A stretch of 64,000 nucleotides of DNA from contig NZ_CP110224.1 in the NCBI RefSeq assembly GCF_026013645.1, positions 496,001 to 560,000 on the forward strand, in the 5' to 3' direction. Source of the DNA: Virgibacillus natechei (lineage in GTDB: Bacteria; Bacillota; Bacilli; Bacillales; Amphibacillaceae). Positions 51,220 to 60,676 of this stretch are shown in pieces; positions within the stretch are counted from its first letter, which is position 1, and the number at the start of each line of letters is the position of its first letter. The translations under genes and the position numbers were made by a program. Below the pieces are notes generated by a model, which was not told the DNA's origin, did not search any database, and worked only from the letters and a program-made list of their open reading frames with translations.

Positions 51220-52518
51220 TTAATTTCCTATCCCTTCATATTGAATACCTAACTGGGATATTTCTTTTTTATTTAGTTTATTTCGACCATCTAAAACGAG
51301 CTTACAACTAGCGAATTTATGGAAGTCTAGATGGCTATATTCCTGGTGAAAAGCTTGAAGGATAACGACATCAATTTCAGAAATAAAAGAATCATTTAAA
51401 GATAAAGGATTTGCTCCGTACTTTGCGATTTCGCTATCTGAAAATAATGGGTCATTTACGAATAGGTTCGCTCTGTTGTCCTTAAGTTGATCAATTAGCA
51501 ACAAGGCGGTTGATTTAGTAGTCTCTTTTACATTTTCTCGATAGGATAATCCTAAAATAAGAATATTTTTATTCTGTAAGGAACCTATCCTTTTTTTGAT
51601 TTTTGAGATTGCATAATTTGACATGTTATCATTGACTTTTCTAGACAAAGAGGTCAATCCTTGATCTAATCCTTTGTTTATGAAAAAATAGGGATAGATT
51701 GGGATGCAATGTCCCCCAACTCCAATACCAGGGGAATGTAAATGCGAAAAGGGCTGACTATTACTAGCTGTTATCACCTCAGACATATTGACACTTTTGT
51801 CTTCAGCAAACTGTGCAAGTTCATTAGCAAGAGCGATATTTACATCACGATACACGCACTCTGCAACCTTTGAGAATTCTGCGGTTTCTAAAGAACTCAC
51901 TTCGATTAATTTGCAATCGAGTGCTTTTTTATAAAAGTTTGACGCTAATTCAAGGCTTTTCTTGTTCACTCCACCAACGACTTTTGAATAGTTTTGTAAG
52001 TCCTGAATAATCTGATTAGAGTAGACTCTTTCGGGGCTATAAGCGAGATAGAAGTCTTCCCCCATCGTCAAACCAGAGATATCTTCTATTTTTTCTCCAA
52101 ACTTATTTTTTGTATCTCCAGGAGGAAGTGTTGTTTCAAAAATTATTAAAGAGCCTTTCTTAACACCTTTGGCTATATCTTGAACAGCTCTATCAATAAT
52201 TTTGTAATCAATATTGTTTTGTTCATCAACTAACACTGGAACAATGACAACTATTATATTCGATTGGGCAACAGCTTCTGATGTTGCTGTAGTGGCTGAT
52301 AATGTTTTATTTTTATGAGCATTTAAGACCAAATGATCTAATCCCGGCTCATTTTTTACATGGGATTCACCTTGATTTATGGAAGTTACAACATCTTTGT
52401 TTATGTCCGCACCGAAAACTTTATATCCATTATTCGCGAAAATAGCAGCCAAAGGCAGTCCTATTTTGCCTAGTCCAACAACAGCCACATTTGGTAATGG
52501 TGTGCTTTGATCTATCAT
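51220..52518 (-). CDS. Nucleotide-sugar 6-dehydrogenase (WbpA/WecC type)
   Basis: 432 residues, UDP-glucose/GDP-mannose dehydrogenase family. NAD fold VAVVGLGKIGLPLAAIFANNG, YLAYSPERV, and the catalytic cysteine in SPGIGVGGHCIPIYPYF (about 262). Oxidises the C6 alcohol of UDP-GlcNAc or UDP-ManNAc to the acid using 2 NAD+. TGAGG precedes ATG 52518. First gene of a two-gene unit with the aminotransferase; a SigK-like promoter lies upstream. Confidence 0.92.
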   Translation of the reverse strand: MIDQSTPLPNVAVVGLGKIGLPLAAIFANNGYKVFGADINKDVVTSINQGESHVKNEPGLDHLVLNAHKNKTLSATTATSEAVAQSNIIVVIVPVLVDEQNNIDYKIIDRAVQDIAKGVKKGSLIIFETTLPPGDTKNKFGEKIEDISGLTMGEDFYLAYSPERVYSNQIIQDLQNYSKVVGGVNKKSLELASNFYKKALDCKLIEVSSLETAEFSKVAECVYRDVNIALANELAQFAEDKSVNMSEVITASNSQPFSHLHSPGIGVGGHCIPIYPYFFINKGLDQGLTSLSRKVNDNMSNYAISKIKKRIGSLQNKNILILGLSYRENVKETTKSTALLLIDQLKDNRANLFVNDPLFSDSEIAKYGANPLSLNDSFISEIDVVILQAFHQEYSHLDFHKFASCKLVLDGRNKLNKKEISQLGIQYEGIGN

Positions 52519-52564
52519 TATAAATTCAACCTCACTTTTGTGTTTATTAAGACGTATTTAATTA

Positions 52565-52590
52565 TAATTTATGTTGATAAAATTCAAAGT
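52565..52590 (-). promoter_or_regulatory. SigK-like promoter for the dehydrogenase operon
   Basis: Minus strand: AC, 15 nt, CATAAATTA, fitting the mother-cell SigK pattern AC-N16-17-CATANNNTA apart from a spacer shorter by one. It would link this operon to late sporulation. Weak consensus, so chance matches are common. Confidence 0.35.
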
Positions 52591-52639
52591 GACTGTACTA
52601 ATGAACGATACTGTCGAATATAGTTAGAAGTATGTTTTC

Positions 52640-52690
52640 AAAAAGACACCGAAAACATTTGGGACTGCGCGTAAATGCTCGCTCCAACGA
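52640..52690 (-). repeat. Extragenic repeat fragment
   Basis: On the minus strand GAGCATTTACGCGCAGTCCC is followed directly by AAATGTTTTCGGTG. Both blocks are exact in the 11600-11835 element, but there in the opposite order. Confidence 0.8.
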
Positions 52691-52742
52691 AGTGATTCGC
52701 TGCTTATCATTTATCTACTTTATGAACACCTCTACGAGCATA

Positions 52743-53969
52743 TTAAGCATTACCCATGTCTTTGCCTAATCGGTCATATATAGCAAATAGCCTCTTTTCC
52801 ATGTGTTCCCAACTGAACTGGGTTTCCATTACATCTCGTGCATTTACACTCATTTCATGGATTTTACTTCTGTTGGAATGAAGAAAAAGGAGGGCTTGAA
52901 AATAATCCTCGGCAGTGGCTTGTAACCTATTGACAACATATCCGCATTTATAAGTTTGAATAAATCTTTCCATTTCTGTGCATTGATTTACTAAAACAGG
53001 AACGCCATTATTTAAATAACTAAAGAACTTATTCGGCATAGCGAAACGGTTATTCAGGGAATGAACAGCGTCTAAATCTACCCATCCTAAATCAACGTCC
53101 TTCATGGCTTCGGGAATCAAGTCATAGCTTACCCATCCGGTAAAATAGACTTTATTTTCTAAGTGGGGAGGAATAAAAAGGCTATGATCTTTTTTGGATC
53201 CCCCGATAATTTTGACTTTTAGATCAAATTTTTTATCGCATATATCTAATATGTTCATCAACTTATTAAAATTTCCTCTTTTATGATTCATCACACCTTC
53301 ATAGGCAATAAGAAGTTCTTGTTTATTCAGCTGTATTGATTCATATTCGAAAGCTAATGGAGGAGAATTGTGAATTACTTCTATAGGGAGCTGTGGATCT
53401 AAATCTAAATACCATGATTTAATCGATTCCGATACTGTAATGACATAGTCTAATTCTTTTAACATATACGCGAGCATCTGCTGTTTTATATTTTTGGTTC
53501 GTTGAGGTTGATGAACCAAGGGATCGGGTTCTAATTCATGGCTATCATAAATTAATTTGCAGTGTTTTCCCTTTGAAGAAAGGGCACGTTTAATTCCAAT
53601 GCCAGAATAGAGCGAATAAAACTCATGGGCATGATAGAAATCAGCTTTTTGTGCGATACCTAACTGTGTTAGTGGGTCAGAAAAACGAGTGAAATTTCCA
53701 GAGCGGAGATTATGATGAAGTTTTTTGATCTCTTTTTCAGGATAGATCTGTTCATACGTAATGATGTTAATTCCCTCATGTATAAATTCTGTCGATCGAT
53801 AATTATCATAAAAAATAGTACCATCCACATCAAACAGGTATCCGTCTTTTCTAGGTACTATCATTGTTACCCGATAACCTTGTTTTAACAAACTTTTAGC
53901 TTCTTTTTTAAAAATGCGCGCATCTAAAAAGGGATGTTCCGATAGTAAAAAACAAATTTTTTTATTCAT
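52743..53969 (-). CDS. Glycosyltransferase, GT4-like (paralogue 1)
   Basis: 408 residues, GT-B fold. N-terminal domain: HPFLDARIFKKEAKSLLKQG, YRVTMIVPRKDGYLFD and DFYHAHEFYSLYSGIG; C-terminal: IAYEGVMNHKRGNFNKLM, FFSYLNNGVPVLVNQCTEME, with the E-x7-E-type acidic residues replaced by this segment. Closely related to the protein encoded at 56445-57668 (same opening motifs). GATAGGAGG before ATG 53969. Adds a sugar to the surface glycan; donor unknown. Divergent from mnaA. Confidence 0.88.
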   Translation of the reverse strand: MNKKICFLLSEHPFLDARIFKKEAKSLLKQGYRVTMIVPRKDGYLFDVDGTIFYDNYRSTEFIHEGINIITYEQIYPEKEIKKLHHNLRSGNFTRFSDPLTQLGIAQKADFYHAHEFYSLYSGIGIKRALSSKGKHCKLIYDSHELEPDPLVHQPQRTKNIKQQMLAYMLKELDYVITVSESIKSWYLDLDPQLPIEVIHNSPPLAFEYESIQLNKQELLIAYEGVMNHKRGNFNKLMNILDICDKKFDLKVKIIGGSKKDHSLFIPPHLENKVYFTGWVSYDLIPEAMKDVDLGWVDLDAVHSLNNRFAMPNKFFSYLNNGVPVLVNQCTEMERFIQTYKCGYVVNRLQATAEDYFQALLFLHSNRSKIHEMSVNARDVMETQFSWEHMEKRLFAIYDRLGKDMGNA

Positions 53970-54101
53970 TATTTTCCTCCTATCTTATTCAGCATCAGCC
54001 TTGTTATATAAGGAATTTATAATTTTTTCCACCCTCTAACTCTTTCTATGATATTTGTGTTTATGTGAAATCATGTTCAAAAATGATGAATAGTTCAAAA
54101 T

Positions 54102-54134
54102 GATATCTAATATATGAATCATAAATTAGATATC
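54102..54134 (+). promoter_or_regulatory. Perfect inverted repeat upstream of mnaA
   Basis: GATATCTAAT / ATTAGATATC, 10-bp arms around 13 nt, ending 28 nt before the epimerase start codon and followed by GTTTTT. Could be an operator or an attenuator. It contains CATAAATTA (SigK -10-like). Confidence 0.55.
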
Positions 54135-54162
54135 GTTTTTGAGGAAGGGTGAAAGCAAAGAA

Positions 54163-55245
54163 ATGAAAATATTAACAATAGTAGGAGCTAGACCTCAATT
54201 TATAAAAACAGGTATGTTGTCTAAAACCTTAAAATTAAATTCAGAAATTGAAGAAGTTATCGTACACACCGGACAACATTATGATGATAATATGTCCACC
54301 ATTTTTTTTAAGCAATTGAATCTCCAAAATCCCGATTATTATTTAGGAGTAGGATCTGGATCTCATGGAAAGCAAACAGCCAAAATGCTAGAGGAACTGG
54401 AGAATGTTATGGTTTCCGTCGATCCAGATATTGTACTAGTTTATGGAGATACAAATTCTACGCTTGCTGGGAGCCTAGCAGCGTCAAAGCTCCATATTCC
54501 AATAGCTCATGTTGAGTCTGGGCTGCGAAGCTTTAACAAAAAAATGCCTGAGGAGATTAATCGAATTATTACAGATCACCTATCTGATTGGTTGTTTTGT
54601 CCCTCAGATGCTGCAGTTAAAAATTTAAGGAAGGAGGGAATTGATAAAGGGGTATATCAAACGGGAGATATCATGTATGACGCTGTTTCTTATTTTAAAC
54701 CTTATGCTGTGCAACAATCTTCTATCCTGCAGGACTTATCGCTTGTAGAAAATAGGTATTATTTGGCAACCATTCACCGGGCCGAAAATACAGATGATCC
54801 CCAACGTTTAAAATCGATTCTTGAAGCTCTGCAACAATTAGAAATGGAGGTAGTTATTCCGATACATCCCAGAACCAAAAGTAAAATAAAACAATTTAGA
54901 CTAATGAATAGTATTTCGTATCCTCCAATTAAATTAGTAGAACCTTTAAACTATTTTGATATGTTAACGATTGCTTCCAATGCCAATGTGATCTTAACCG
55001 ACTCTGGAGGTGTACAGAAGGAGGCTTATATGCTTCAGGTTCCTTGTATTACCATTAGGGATGAAACAGAGTGGGAAGAAACGGTGCAGTCTGGTTGGAA
55101 TCACCTAGCAGGTTCTGACACGCAGCAAATAGTAGATACTGTAAAGGCACTACAAATCCCTAAGGAATATCCAACGCTTTTTGGAGATGGTAGAACCTCA
55201 CAGAAAATAGTTGAAATCTTGATGAGGGAGTTTGAAAATAAATAG
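54163..55245 (+). CDS. mnaA: Non-hydrolysing UDP-GlcNAc 2-epimerase
   Basis: 360 residues. MKILTIVGARPQFIKTGMLSK, HTGQHYDDNMS, VYGDTNSTLAGSLAASKL, HVESGLRSFNKKMPEE, TIHRAENTDDP, LTDSGGVQKEAYML are the WecB/MnaA motifs with the catalytic Asp, Glu and His in place. It interconverts UDP-GlcNAc and UDP-ManNAc, or their 3-acetamido uronate forms as in WbpI. ATG 54163 follows GGAAGGGTGA by about 10 nt. Divergent from the glycosyltransferase at 53969. Confidence 0.93.
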   Translation: MKILTIVGARPQFIKTGMLSKTLKLNSEIEEVIVHTGQHYDDNMSTIFFKQLNLQNPDYYLGVGSGSHGKQTAKMLEELENVMVSVDPDIVLVYGDTNSTLAGSLAASKLHIPIAHVESGLRSFNKKMPEEINRIITDHLSDWLFCPSDAAVKNLRKEGIDKGVYQTGDIMYDAVSYFKPYAVQQSSILQDLSLVENRYYLATIHRAENTDDPQRLKSILEALQQLEMEVVIPIHPRTKSKIKQFRLMNSISYPPIKLVEPLNYFDMLTIASNANVILTDSGGVQKEAYMLQVPCITIRDETEWEETVQSGWNHLAGSDTQQIVDTVKALQIPKEYPTLFGDGRTSQKIVEILMREFENK

Positions 55246-55291
55246 CTTTAATTATTTAATTTGAATACGTAAAGCTGGATTTTCTCATAGT

Positions 55292-55325
55292 AAAAGAGGT
55301 GAGTAAGAGCTCACCTCTTTTATTT
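55292..55325 (+). terminator. Terminator after mnaA
   Basis: AAAGAGGTGAG / CTCACCTCTTT, 11-bp stem, 6-nt loop, TTTTATTT. The minus-strand gene at 55396 ends 70 nt further. Confidence 0.9.
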
Positions 55326-55395
55326 AGGTAAAATGGAAAACAGGGAAAGAAACCTTGGTCTATTTGTATTAGTGTCTTTTATTTTCCTGCCATAT

Positions 55396-56400
55396 CTATA
55401 AATTTTTATAAACGTCAATATACTGGTTAACTACTTTTGCAGCATTATGATGCTGTTTGACATAGGCTCTTCCCTTAACGCCTAGATCCTTCCATCGATT
55501 AGGGTTATTAATTAAATCTTCTAAGACAGTAAGAATCGTATCCGGGTTTGCGTTCACAACAGGAAACCCCGCTGGATATTTATCTACAAGATCCTCTCTT
55601 ATATAGCATATAACTGGTTTCCCTAATGCCATTGCTTCTGTACTGAGATAACCGGCTGAACCAATTCTTAACTGGTCAATAACAATATCAGCTTCTGATA
55701 ACAGTTCCATCGTCTTTTGATGATCCAAACCTTCAATTAATTTAAAATCAAACAAAACTCCGTCATTTTGTAATTGTTCAACGGCTTCTAAAATAAATTC
55801 TGTTCCTTTTAAATTACGTTTTGTAGGGGCGTGAACAATGAGAGGCTTCGTCTTTTCTTTGGGATAGTTTGGTTGGAGTTTACTAATATCGATGATGTGG
55901 GGAATAACATGAGTTTTCTCATAATACTCCTTAATATAAGTTTCTATTTCATAATCCAGAACAATAGCATGATCAATATACTTAGAGAGATGGGATAAAT
56001 TTTTTCTGATTTTTTCCTCCGTCCATTCGGGTTTAACACGGACAAAACGATTATGACTTTTCGCAGCAGATAATAGACGTGCCTCAGACCCACGATGATG
56101 AACAACCATTTTCTTTCCAGCTCTTTTCAGTATCTCTAAATCACTTTTGTCTGGAAAAAAAGTTCCCCCGAAATGAAAGTGAAAGATATCGTATTCCTTT
56201 ATTGCCTTATTCAAGTACTTTCTAATTTCATCATCCCGTAAATGTTTTGGTGTTTCTTGTAAATTCAAACAAACGTCGGATTCAAAATTGTAACGATTGG
56301 CATAAAAATGACATGCAGTTGCAGTAATGCCCTTCGAACGTAGAGCACGACATAAATTAATCATTGGTAATCCACCTTCAGGAATATGCAATATGCGCAA
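55396..56400 (-). CDS. Glycosyltransferase family 1/4-like
   Basis: 334 residues, GT-B fold. RILHIPEGGLPMINLCRALRS at the N-terminus, HFHFGGTFFPDKSDLE, VVHHRGSEAR, and C-terminal DIVIDQLRIGSAGYLSTEAMALGKPVICY with the acidic pair typical of retaining GT4 enzymes. The frame extends upstream to 56502, overlapping the previous gene; TTG 56400 has AAAGGGTGG 5 nt before it and gives the standard MRILHIPEGG start. 44 nt after the preceding glycosyltransferase gene, same operon. Confidence 0.85.
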   Translation of the reverse strand: MRILHIPEGGLPMINLCRALRSKGITATACHFYANRYNFESDVCLNLQETPKHLRDDEIRKYLNKAIKEYDIFHFHFGGTFFPDKSDLEILKRAGKKMVVHHRGSEARLLSAAKSHNRFVRVKPEWTEEKIRKNLSHLSKYIDHAIVLDYEIETYIKEYYEKTHVIPHIIDISKLQPNYPKEKTKPLIVHAPTKRNLKGTEFILEAVEQLQNDGVLFDFKLIEGLDHQKTMELLSEADIVIDQLRIGSAGYLSTEAMALGKPVICYIREDLVDKYPAGFPVVNANPDTILTVLEDLINNPNRWKDLGVKGRAYVKQHHNAAKVVNQYIDVYKNL

Positions 56401-56444
56401 CTGTTCCACCCTTTCTTTAACATGATCCTCGCTCATGCATTCGT

Positions 56445-57668
56445 TTAATTGGTTTGAAGTTGTTGATAAATAGTAAACAATCGTTCTTCCATCTTTTCCC
56501 ACGAATATAAATTTTCCATTACCTTACGCCCATTTTTGCTCATTTCTTTTAATTTATTTTTATTATCATGAAGAGAAAGTAAAGCATCTGCGAAATCTTG
56601 AGATGTTGCATTCGTTTTGTCAACAACGTAACCACATTGATGTGTACGTATGAAACCTTCCATTTCATGGCATTTATTCACTACGACTGGTATACCATTA
56701 TTAAGATAACTAAAAAACTTATTTGGCAATGAATATGTGCGATTAAGAGAGTATTCTACATCCTCTAAATCAATCCAGCCAATATCAACATCCTTCAAAT
56801 ACTTTGGAATGGAATGATAATCGACCCATTTAATTAAATTTATATTACTACGAAGATGCTCTGGTGTTAAAACCGAATCTCCATATCGACTTCCTCCAAT
56901 AATTTTGAATTGGAAGTCTATCTTCTTTGAGCATATTTCAGAGATGCCAAATATTTTTTCTTTACTTCCTTTTTTATCGTCAATGTTTCCTTCGTAACCA
57001 ATAATTAACCCATTCGAACTATAATCTTTAACTAGATAGTCTTTAGCAAGTGGAGGGGAGTTATAGATCACTTCCACAGGTAATTTTGGTAAGTGAGATA
57101 AATACCATGATTTAATCGAATCTGAAACCGTAATGACATAATCAACTTCTTTAAGCATTGTAAGAAGTTTTTGTTTCAATAGCTTTCTTTTTTCCTCGGA
57201 ATACCGAGGGTGTAGTGGATCAGGTGTTAATTCATGGCTATCGTATATTAACTTTACTTCCTTTCCTTTTACTTTTTTCATTAATCGTTTTATACCAACT
57301 CCAGCAAAAAGAGAAAGATATTCATGCGTATGATATATATCTGCATTTTCCTTGATAGCAAGTTGTGTTAAAGGATTAGTAAATCCCTGACTTTCCCAAA
57401 CAGATTCATCACTTAAGACTTTATTCAACTGTCGTTTGCTACTCTCGGAATTATAAGTGACAAATTTAATTCCCTCATGAGTGAAAACCTTATTTCTGAA
57501 CTGCTTCTTAAAAGGGCTACCATCAATGTCGAATAAATTTCCATTTTTTCTTGGAACAATCATCGTGACGGAGTACCCCTTTTTTTGTAAGCTTTTTGCT
57601 TCCTTCTTAAAAATTCTTGCATCCATAAACGGATGATAAGCAACAACCATGCAAATCTTTTTCGACAT
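56445..57668 (-). CDS. Glycosyltransferase, GT4-like (paralogue 2)
   Basis: 407 residues, GT-B fold, paralogue of the 52743-53969 product: HPFMDARIFKKEAKSLQKKG, YSVTMIVPRKNGNLFDIDG, IYDSHELTPDPLHPRY, VIYNSPPLAKDY, IGYEGNIDDKKGSKEK, FFSYLNNGIPVVVNKCHEME. Length equals that of the paralogue, so both are full. AGGGAG before ATG 57668. Followed by another glycosyltransferase gene. Probably adds a similar sugar at another step. Confidence 0.88.
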   Translation of the reverse strand: MSKKICMVVAYHPFMDARIFKKEAKSLQKKGYSVTMIVPRKNGNLFDIDGSPFKKQFRNKVFTHEGIKFVTYNSESSKRQLNKVLSDESVWESQGFTNPLTQLAIKENADIYHTHEYLSLFAGVGIKRLMKKVKGKEVKLIYDSHELTPDPLHPRYSEEKRKLLKQKLLTMLKEVDYVITVSDSIKSWYLSHLPKLPVEVIYNSPPLAKDYLVKDYSSNGLIIGYEGNIDDKKGSKEKIFGISEICSKKIDFQFKIIGGSRYGDSVLTPEHLRSNINLIKWVDYHSIPKYLKDVDIGWIDLEDVEYSLNRTYSLPNKFFSYLNNGIPVVVNKCHEMEGFIRTHQCGYVVDKTNATSQDFADALLSLHDNKNKLKEMSKNGRKVMENLYSWEKMEERLFTIYQQLQTN

Positions 57669-57803
57669 AATTATTCTCCCTTTCTTGGCCGTGTATATAG
57701 GATAATATATTTATTGTTTGTTTTATTCACTCCTCGCAAGTTCAATGTAGAAATATCATTCTATTTTTTTACAAGGAAGTCATCGTGATAATAGCTGTGA
57801 ATA

Positions 57804-58484
57804 TCAAAAATTAATTTTCTTTGCCGGAACCCCTGTAGCTGTTATGTTATCTTCCACATTTTTTGTGACAACTGCTCCGGCACCTACTATACTATTCATG
57901 CCGACAATAACACCTGGCAGAAGTGAGGCATTATTTCCAATTTTAGCCCCCTTTTTAATATGCGGCCCATTTAGGGAATAAGATTGGGCTCCCATGTATT
58001 TATCATTTGACATTGAAACGCAAGGGCCGATAAATACATTCTCCTCTAATGTCGTATCCCCTGTTACGTATGCGAGCGTTTGAATGGTGCAATTTCTTCC
58101 TATCGTCGTATTCAATTCAATAATCGCTGCTCTTCCAACTACCGATTCTTCAGCAACTGAAACATTCTCCCTTATACTTGCGTGATCTCCGATAAACACA
58201 TTTTCTCCAATCAGCGTACCAGAATAGATGGAGACTAAATGCCCTATTTGTGTACCAGATTGGACAACTAGCTGCGTATTACCTTTAGAAATTTTTCGCA
58301 TCCTTTGGCTGTTGCCTGGCTGGACTCCAAGGACACAATTACAACCAATTGTGACATTATCTTTAATTTGGGTACCTTTTAAAATGATAGTGTTATGCCC
58401 TATAACAACATTTTCCCCGATGGTTACATCATCCTCAATAACAATTTGCTTTCCTAGTTGTGTACTTTCAGGAATCTTAGACAT
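57804..58484 (-). CDS. Left-handed beta-helix N-acetyltransferase (WbpD-like)
   Basis: 226 residues made of hexapeptide repeats (IGENVVIGHNTII, IGENVFIGDHASI, IGRNCTIQTLAYV), a loop NDKYMGAQSYSLNGPHIKKG, and the end VGAGAVVTKNVEDNITATGVPAKKI that is usual for sugar N-acetyltransferases of the WbpD/WlbB/PglD group. Would acetylate the amine installed by the aminotransferase, using acetyl-CoA. TAAAGGAG before ATG 58484, 13 nt after the CgeB-like gene, same operon. Confidence 0.88.
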   Translation of the reverse strand: MSKIPESTQLGKQIVIEDDVTIGENVVIGHNTIILKGTQIKDNVTIGCNCVLGVQPGNSQRMRKISKGNTQLVVQSGTQIGHLVSIYSGTLIGENVFIGDHASIRENVSVAEESVVGRAAIIELNTTIGRNCTIQTLAYVTGDTTLEENVFIGPCVSMSNDKYMGAQSYSLNGPHIKKGAKIGNNASLLPGVIVGMNSIVGAGAVVTKNVEDNITATGVPAKKINF

Positions 58485-58497
58485 GTAAAAAACTCCT

Positions 58498-59421
58498 TTA
58501 CTTATGAATTATGGTTTCTATTCTTTTAACCAGCTTCTCTGTCCGTTGTTTAACGGAATGCCTTTGGCGGATAAAGTTATAACCTTGGTCAACAATTTGT
58601 TGTCGTTCTTTTTCATTCTCTAGAAAGTAAGCAGCCTGCTTTTTAAAATTGGATTCGTCTATCGGTACAAAATGAATGCCTGGAATAAAACCAAGGTCTT
58701 CCAATTCGCAGAAGGTTGGAGCTAAAAGGAGTGTTCTGCAAGCAAGGACTTCAAAATATTTTATGACAGGATAATGTAGAACGGAAGGGCAGGTAAAGAA
58801 AAGTTTGGCCCGGTTGATTTCCTTAGCATACGCGTGACCAATAAAATTTTCACTTTCTTCTTTTTCACTAAAGTCCCGGTAGCCAGGGTGGTTGTGATAG
58901 ACGAAATTATCATCACCTTTATAGAAACTCAATATCTTTTGCCTCAATGGATAGTAGTCATTAACGGCTCCCATCATTAATAAATTGTTGCTCTTTTTTA
59001 ACTCATAGTCCTTATACAATTCTGTATTAACAAAATGAGGAAACCATTCCATTTTATTTTCGAATTCCGGATACGTCTCTAAGAATTTGTCTCGTACAAC
59101 CGTGAACACATGAGAAATTTTATTTTTTTTTATGTAGTTTCTTCTGAGATTTGTAAAACGATGAACATCATTCACAAATAGGCCTGTGGGGATATCGGTA
59201 TGGGCAAGTCCTTTAATCATGGGGGACATTTGGTGATCGATATCATTTAACAGCAAAATAAAGTCTGGTCGAGTGGGGAGCTGCTTCAAAATATAGTTAA
59301 TATGACCGGGTTTTCTCCATATCGTTAAGTTTACGATGTTTCTAAGTTCCTGCTCTAAATAATAAAAGTTTTTATTTAACTGCCTTGATGTATCTTCCGT
59401 TAAAAACAATACATGAATCAT
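58498..59421 (-). CDS. CgeB-family glycosyltransferase
   Basis: 307 residues. FILLLNDIDHQMSPMIKGL, GLFVNDVHRFTNLRRNYI, HVFTVVRDKFLETYPEFE and the C-terminal VIKYFEVLACRTLLLAPTFCELEDLGF match the CgeB/GT family with a conserved E-A/V-x-A core (here YFEVLAC). CgeB is a B. subtilis spore surface maturation protein. AAGGAGG before ATG 59421. It starts an operon with the acetyltransferase gene and supports a spore-surface role for the locus. Confidence 0.85.
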   Translation of the reverse strand: MIHVLFLTEDTSRQLNKNFYYLEQELRNIVNLTIWRKPGHINYILKQLPTRPDFILLLNDIDHQMSPMIKGLAHTDIPTGLFVNDVHRFTNLRRNYIKKNKISHVFTVVRDKFLETYPEFENKMEWFPHFVNTELYKDYELKKSNNLLMMGAVNDYYPLRQKILSFYKGDDNFVYHNHPGYRDFSEKEESENFIGHAYAKEINRAKLFFTCPSVLHYPVIKYFEVLACRTLLLAPTFCELEDLGFIPGIHFVPIDESNFKKQAAYFLENEKERQQIVDQGYNFIRQRHSVKQRTEKLVKRIETIIHK

Positions 59422-59567
59422 GCTTTTACCTCCTTTTTCAAGACGTCTAGTATTTAGTCACGTTAATAGGACAAAAGCCAAATTTGTCTTTTCGGTATGG
59501 TAGTCTACCTCATTTCATAGCTGGCGCATAGAATAAATTAGTATTTTATAGAGTGAGGAGATATATT

Positions 59568-60509
59568 ATGAAAGTCGGTGTAATCGGAGTAGGAAATATG
59601 GGAGAAAACCATGTGCGAACGTATTTATCCATGCAGGATCAGTGCCAGCTTGTAGGTCTATACGATAATGATGAAAAGAAAAGCAACCAGATTGCGAAAA
59701 AATATAACGTAAAACCGTTTCAGTCTATCGATAGTCTGCTTCAATCAGTTGATGCTGTCAGTATTGCTGTACCTACTGAATTTCATTATGATATCGGCTT
59801 ATCCTGTATACAACACAACGTCCATATGTTGATGGAAAAACCGATTACTACTACAGTCGTGCAGGCTGAAGATCTGATCCAAAAGGCTAACGAAGTAGAC
59901 ATAAAAATTCAAGTAGGACATATTGAACTTTTTAATCCATTAATTCAATTTCTTACAAAAATAGTAGAAAATGAAACAATAATTGGGATTCTTTTTCACA
60001 GAATGAGTCCTCCTGGAGAAAGGGTTAAAAATGTTAATGTTGTAAATGATTTAATGATCCATGACCTTTATATTTTAAACCAACTCCTTCCTGGTAACGT
60101 AGTGGAATTTTACGCTCTAGGAAATGTGGTAGAAAATATACCAAAACATGCTGCTGCTATTATCAGGTATTCCGAAGGGGTGACAGCCCAGCTTACAGCC
60201 AGTTTTAAATCAATGAAAAAAGTCAGGATCATTCAAATTCTCACAGAGGAGGCTTTTCTTGAAGCGGATATTTTAAATAGGGAAATTAAAATAACGCGTT
60301 CGATTATAGAGGATACTAGTAAAGTTCCCGTACCTATAACCCAAACAATTCAGATCGACGATTCGATACAACCATTACGTATTCAGTTATTGGATTTCAT
60401 AAATTGTATTACCTGTGACACAGAACCATTCGTTTCCGGTGAAGATGGGAAAAAGGCACTGATAATTACCAATAAGATTACCGAGTCCATCATCAATCAT
60501 AAAATATAG
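59568..60509 (+). CDS. Gfo/Idh/MocA oxidoreductase, probable UDP-GlcNAc 3-dehydrogenase type
   Basis: 313 residues. N-terminal NAD(P) fold MKVGVIGVGNMGENHVRTYL, AVPTEFHYDIGLSCI, the EKP motif in MLMEKPITTTVVQAEDL (about 93), and HIELFNPLIQFL. Closely resembles proteins annotated as UDP-N-acetylglucosamine 3-dehydrogenases, the WbpB step. GTGAGGAG before ATG 59568. Divergent from the cgeB-like operon; with the other sugar-nucleotide enzymes it completes a diacetamido-uronic acid pathway. The exact step is inference. Confidence 0.85.
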   Translation: MKVGVIGVGNMGENHVRTYLSMQDQCQLVGLYDNDEKKSNQIAKKYNVKPFQSIDSLLQSVDAVSIAVPTEFHYDIGLSCIQHNVHMLMEKPITTTVVQAEDLIQKANEVDIKIQVGHIELFNPLIQFLTKIVENETIIGILFHRMSPPGERVKNVNVVNDLMIHDLYILNQLLPGNVVEFYALGNVVENIPKHAAAIIRYSEGVTAQLTASFKSMKKVRIIQILTEEAFLEADILNREIKITRSIIEDTSKVPVPITQTIQIDDSIQPLRIQLLDFINCITCDTEPFVSGEDGKKALIITNKITESIINHKI

Positions 60510-60597
60510 TTGCTTTAGTTATTTGTATGTCGGAAAATGAAATTTATTTATTAAAGTCATTTTTTTCATCTAATTTTTATCGCAGTTTAACGGATGG

Positions 60598-60643
60598 CAA
60601 AACCTCCACTGAATAAAGGTTAACTTTATAGTTGGGGGTTTTT
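60598..60643 (+). terminator. Terminator after the oxidoreductase gene
   Basis: AAAACCTCCA pairs with TTGGGGGTTTT (with bulge), and an inner ATAAAG/CTTTAT hairpin; TTTTT follows. 90 nt past the stop codon. Confidence 0.7.
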
Positions 60644-60676
60644 AGTTGTTTAGCTTAAATGTCTATAAAATATAAA

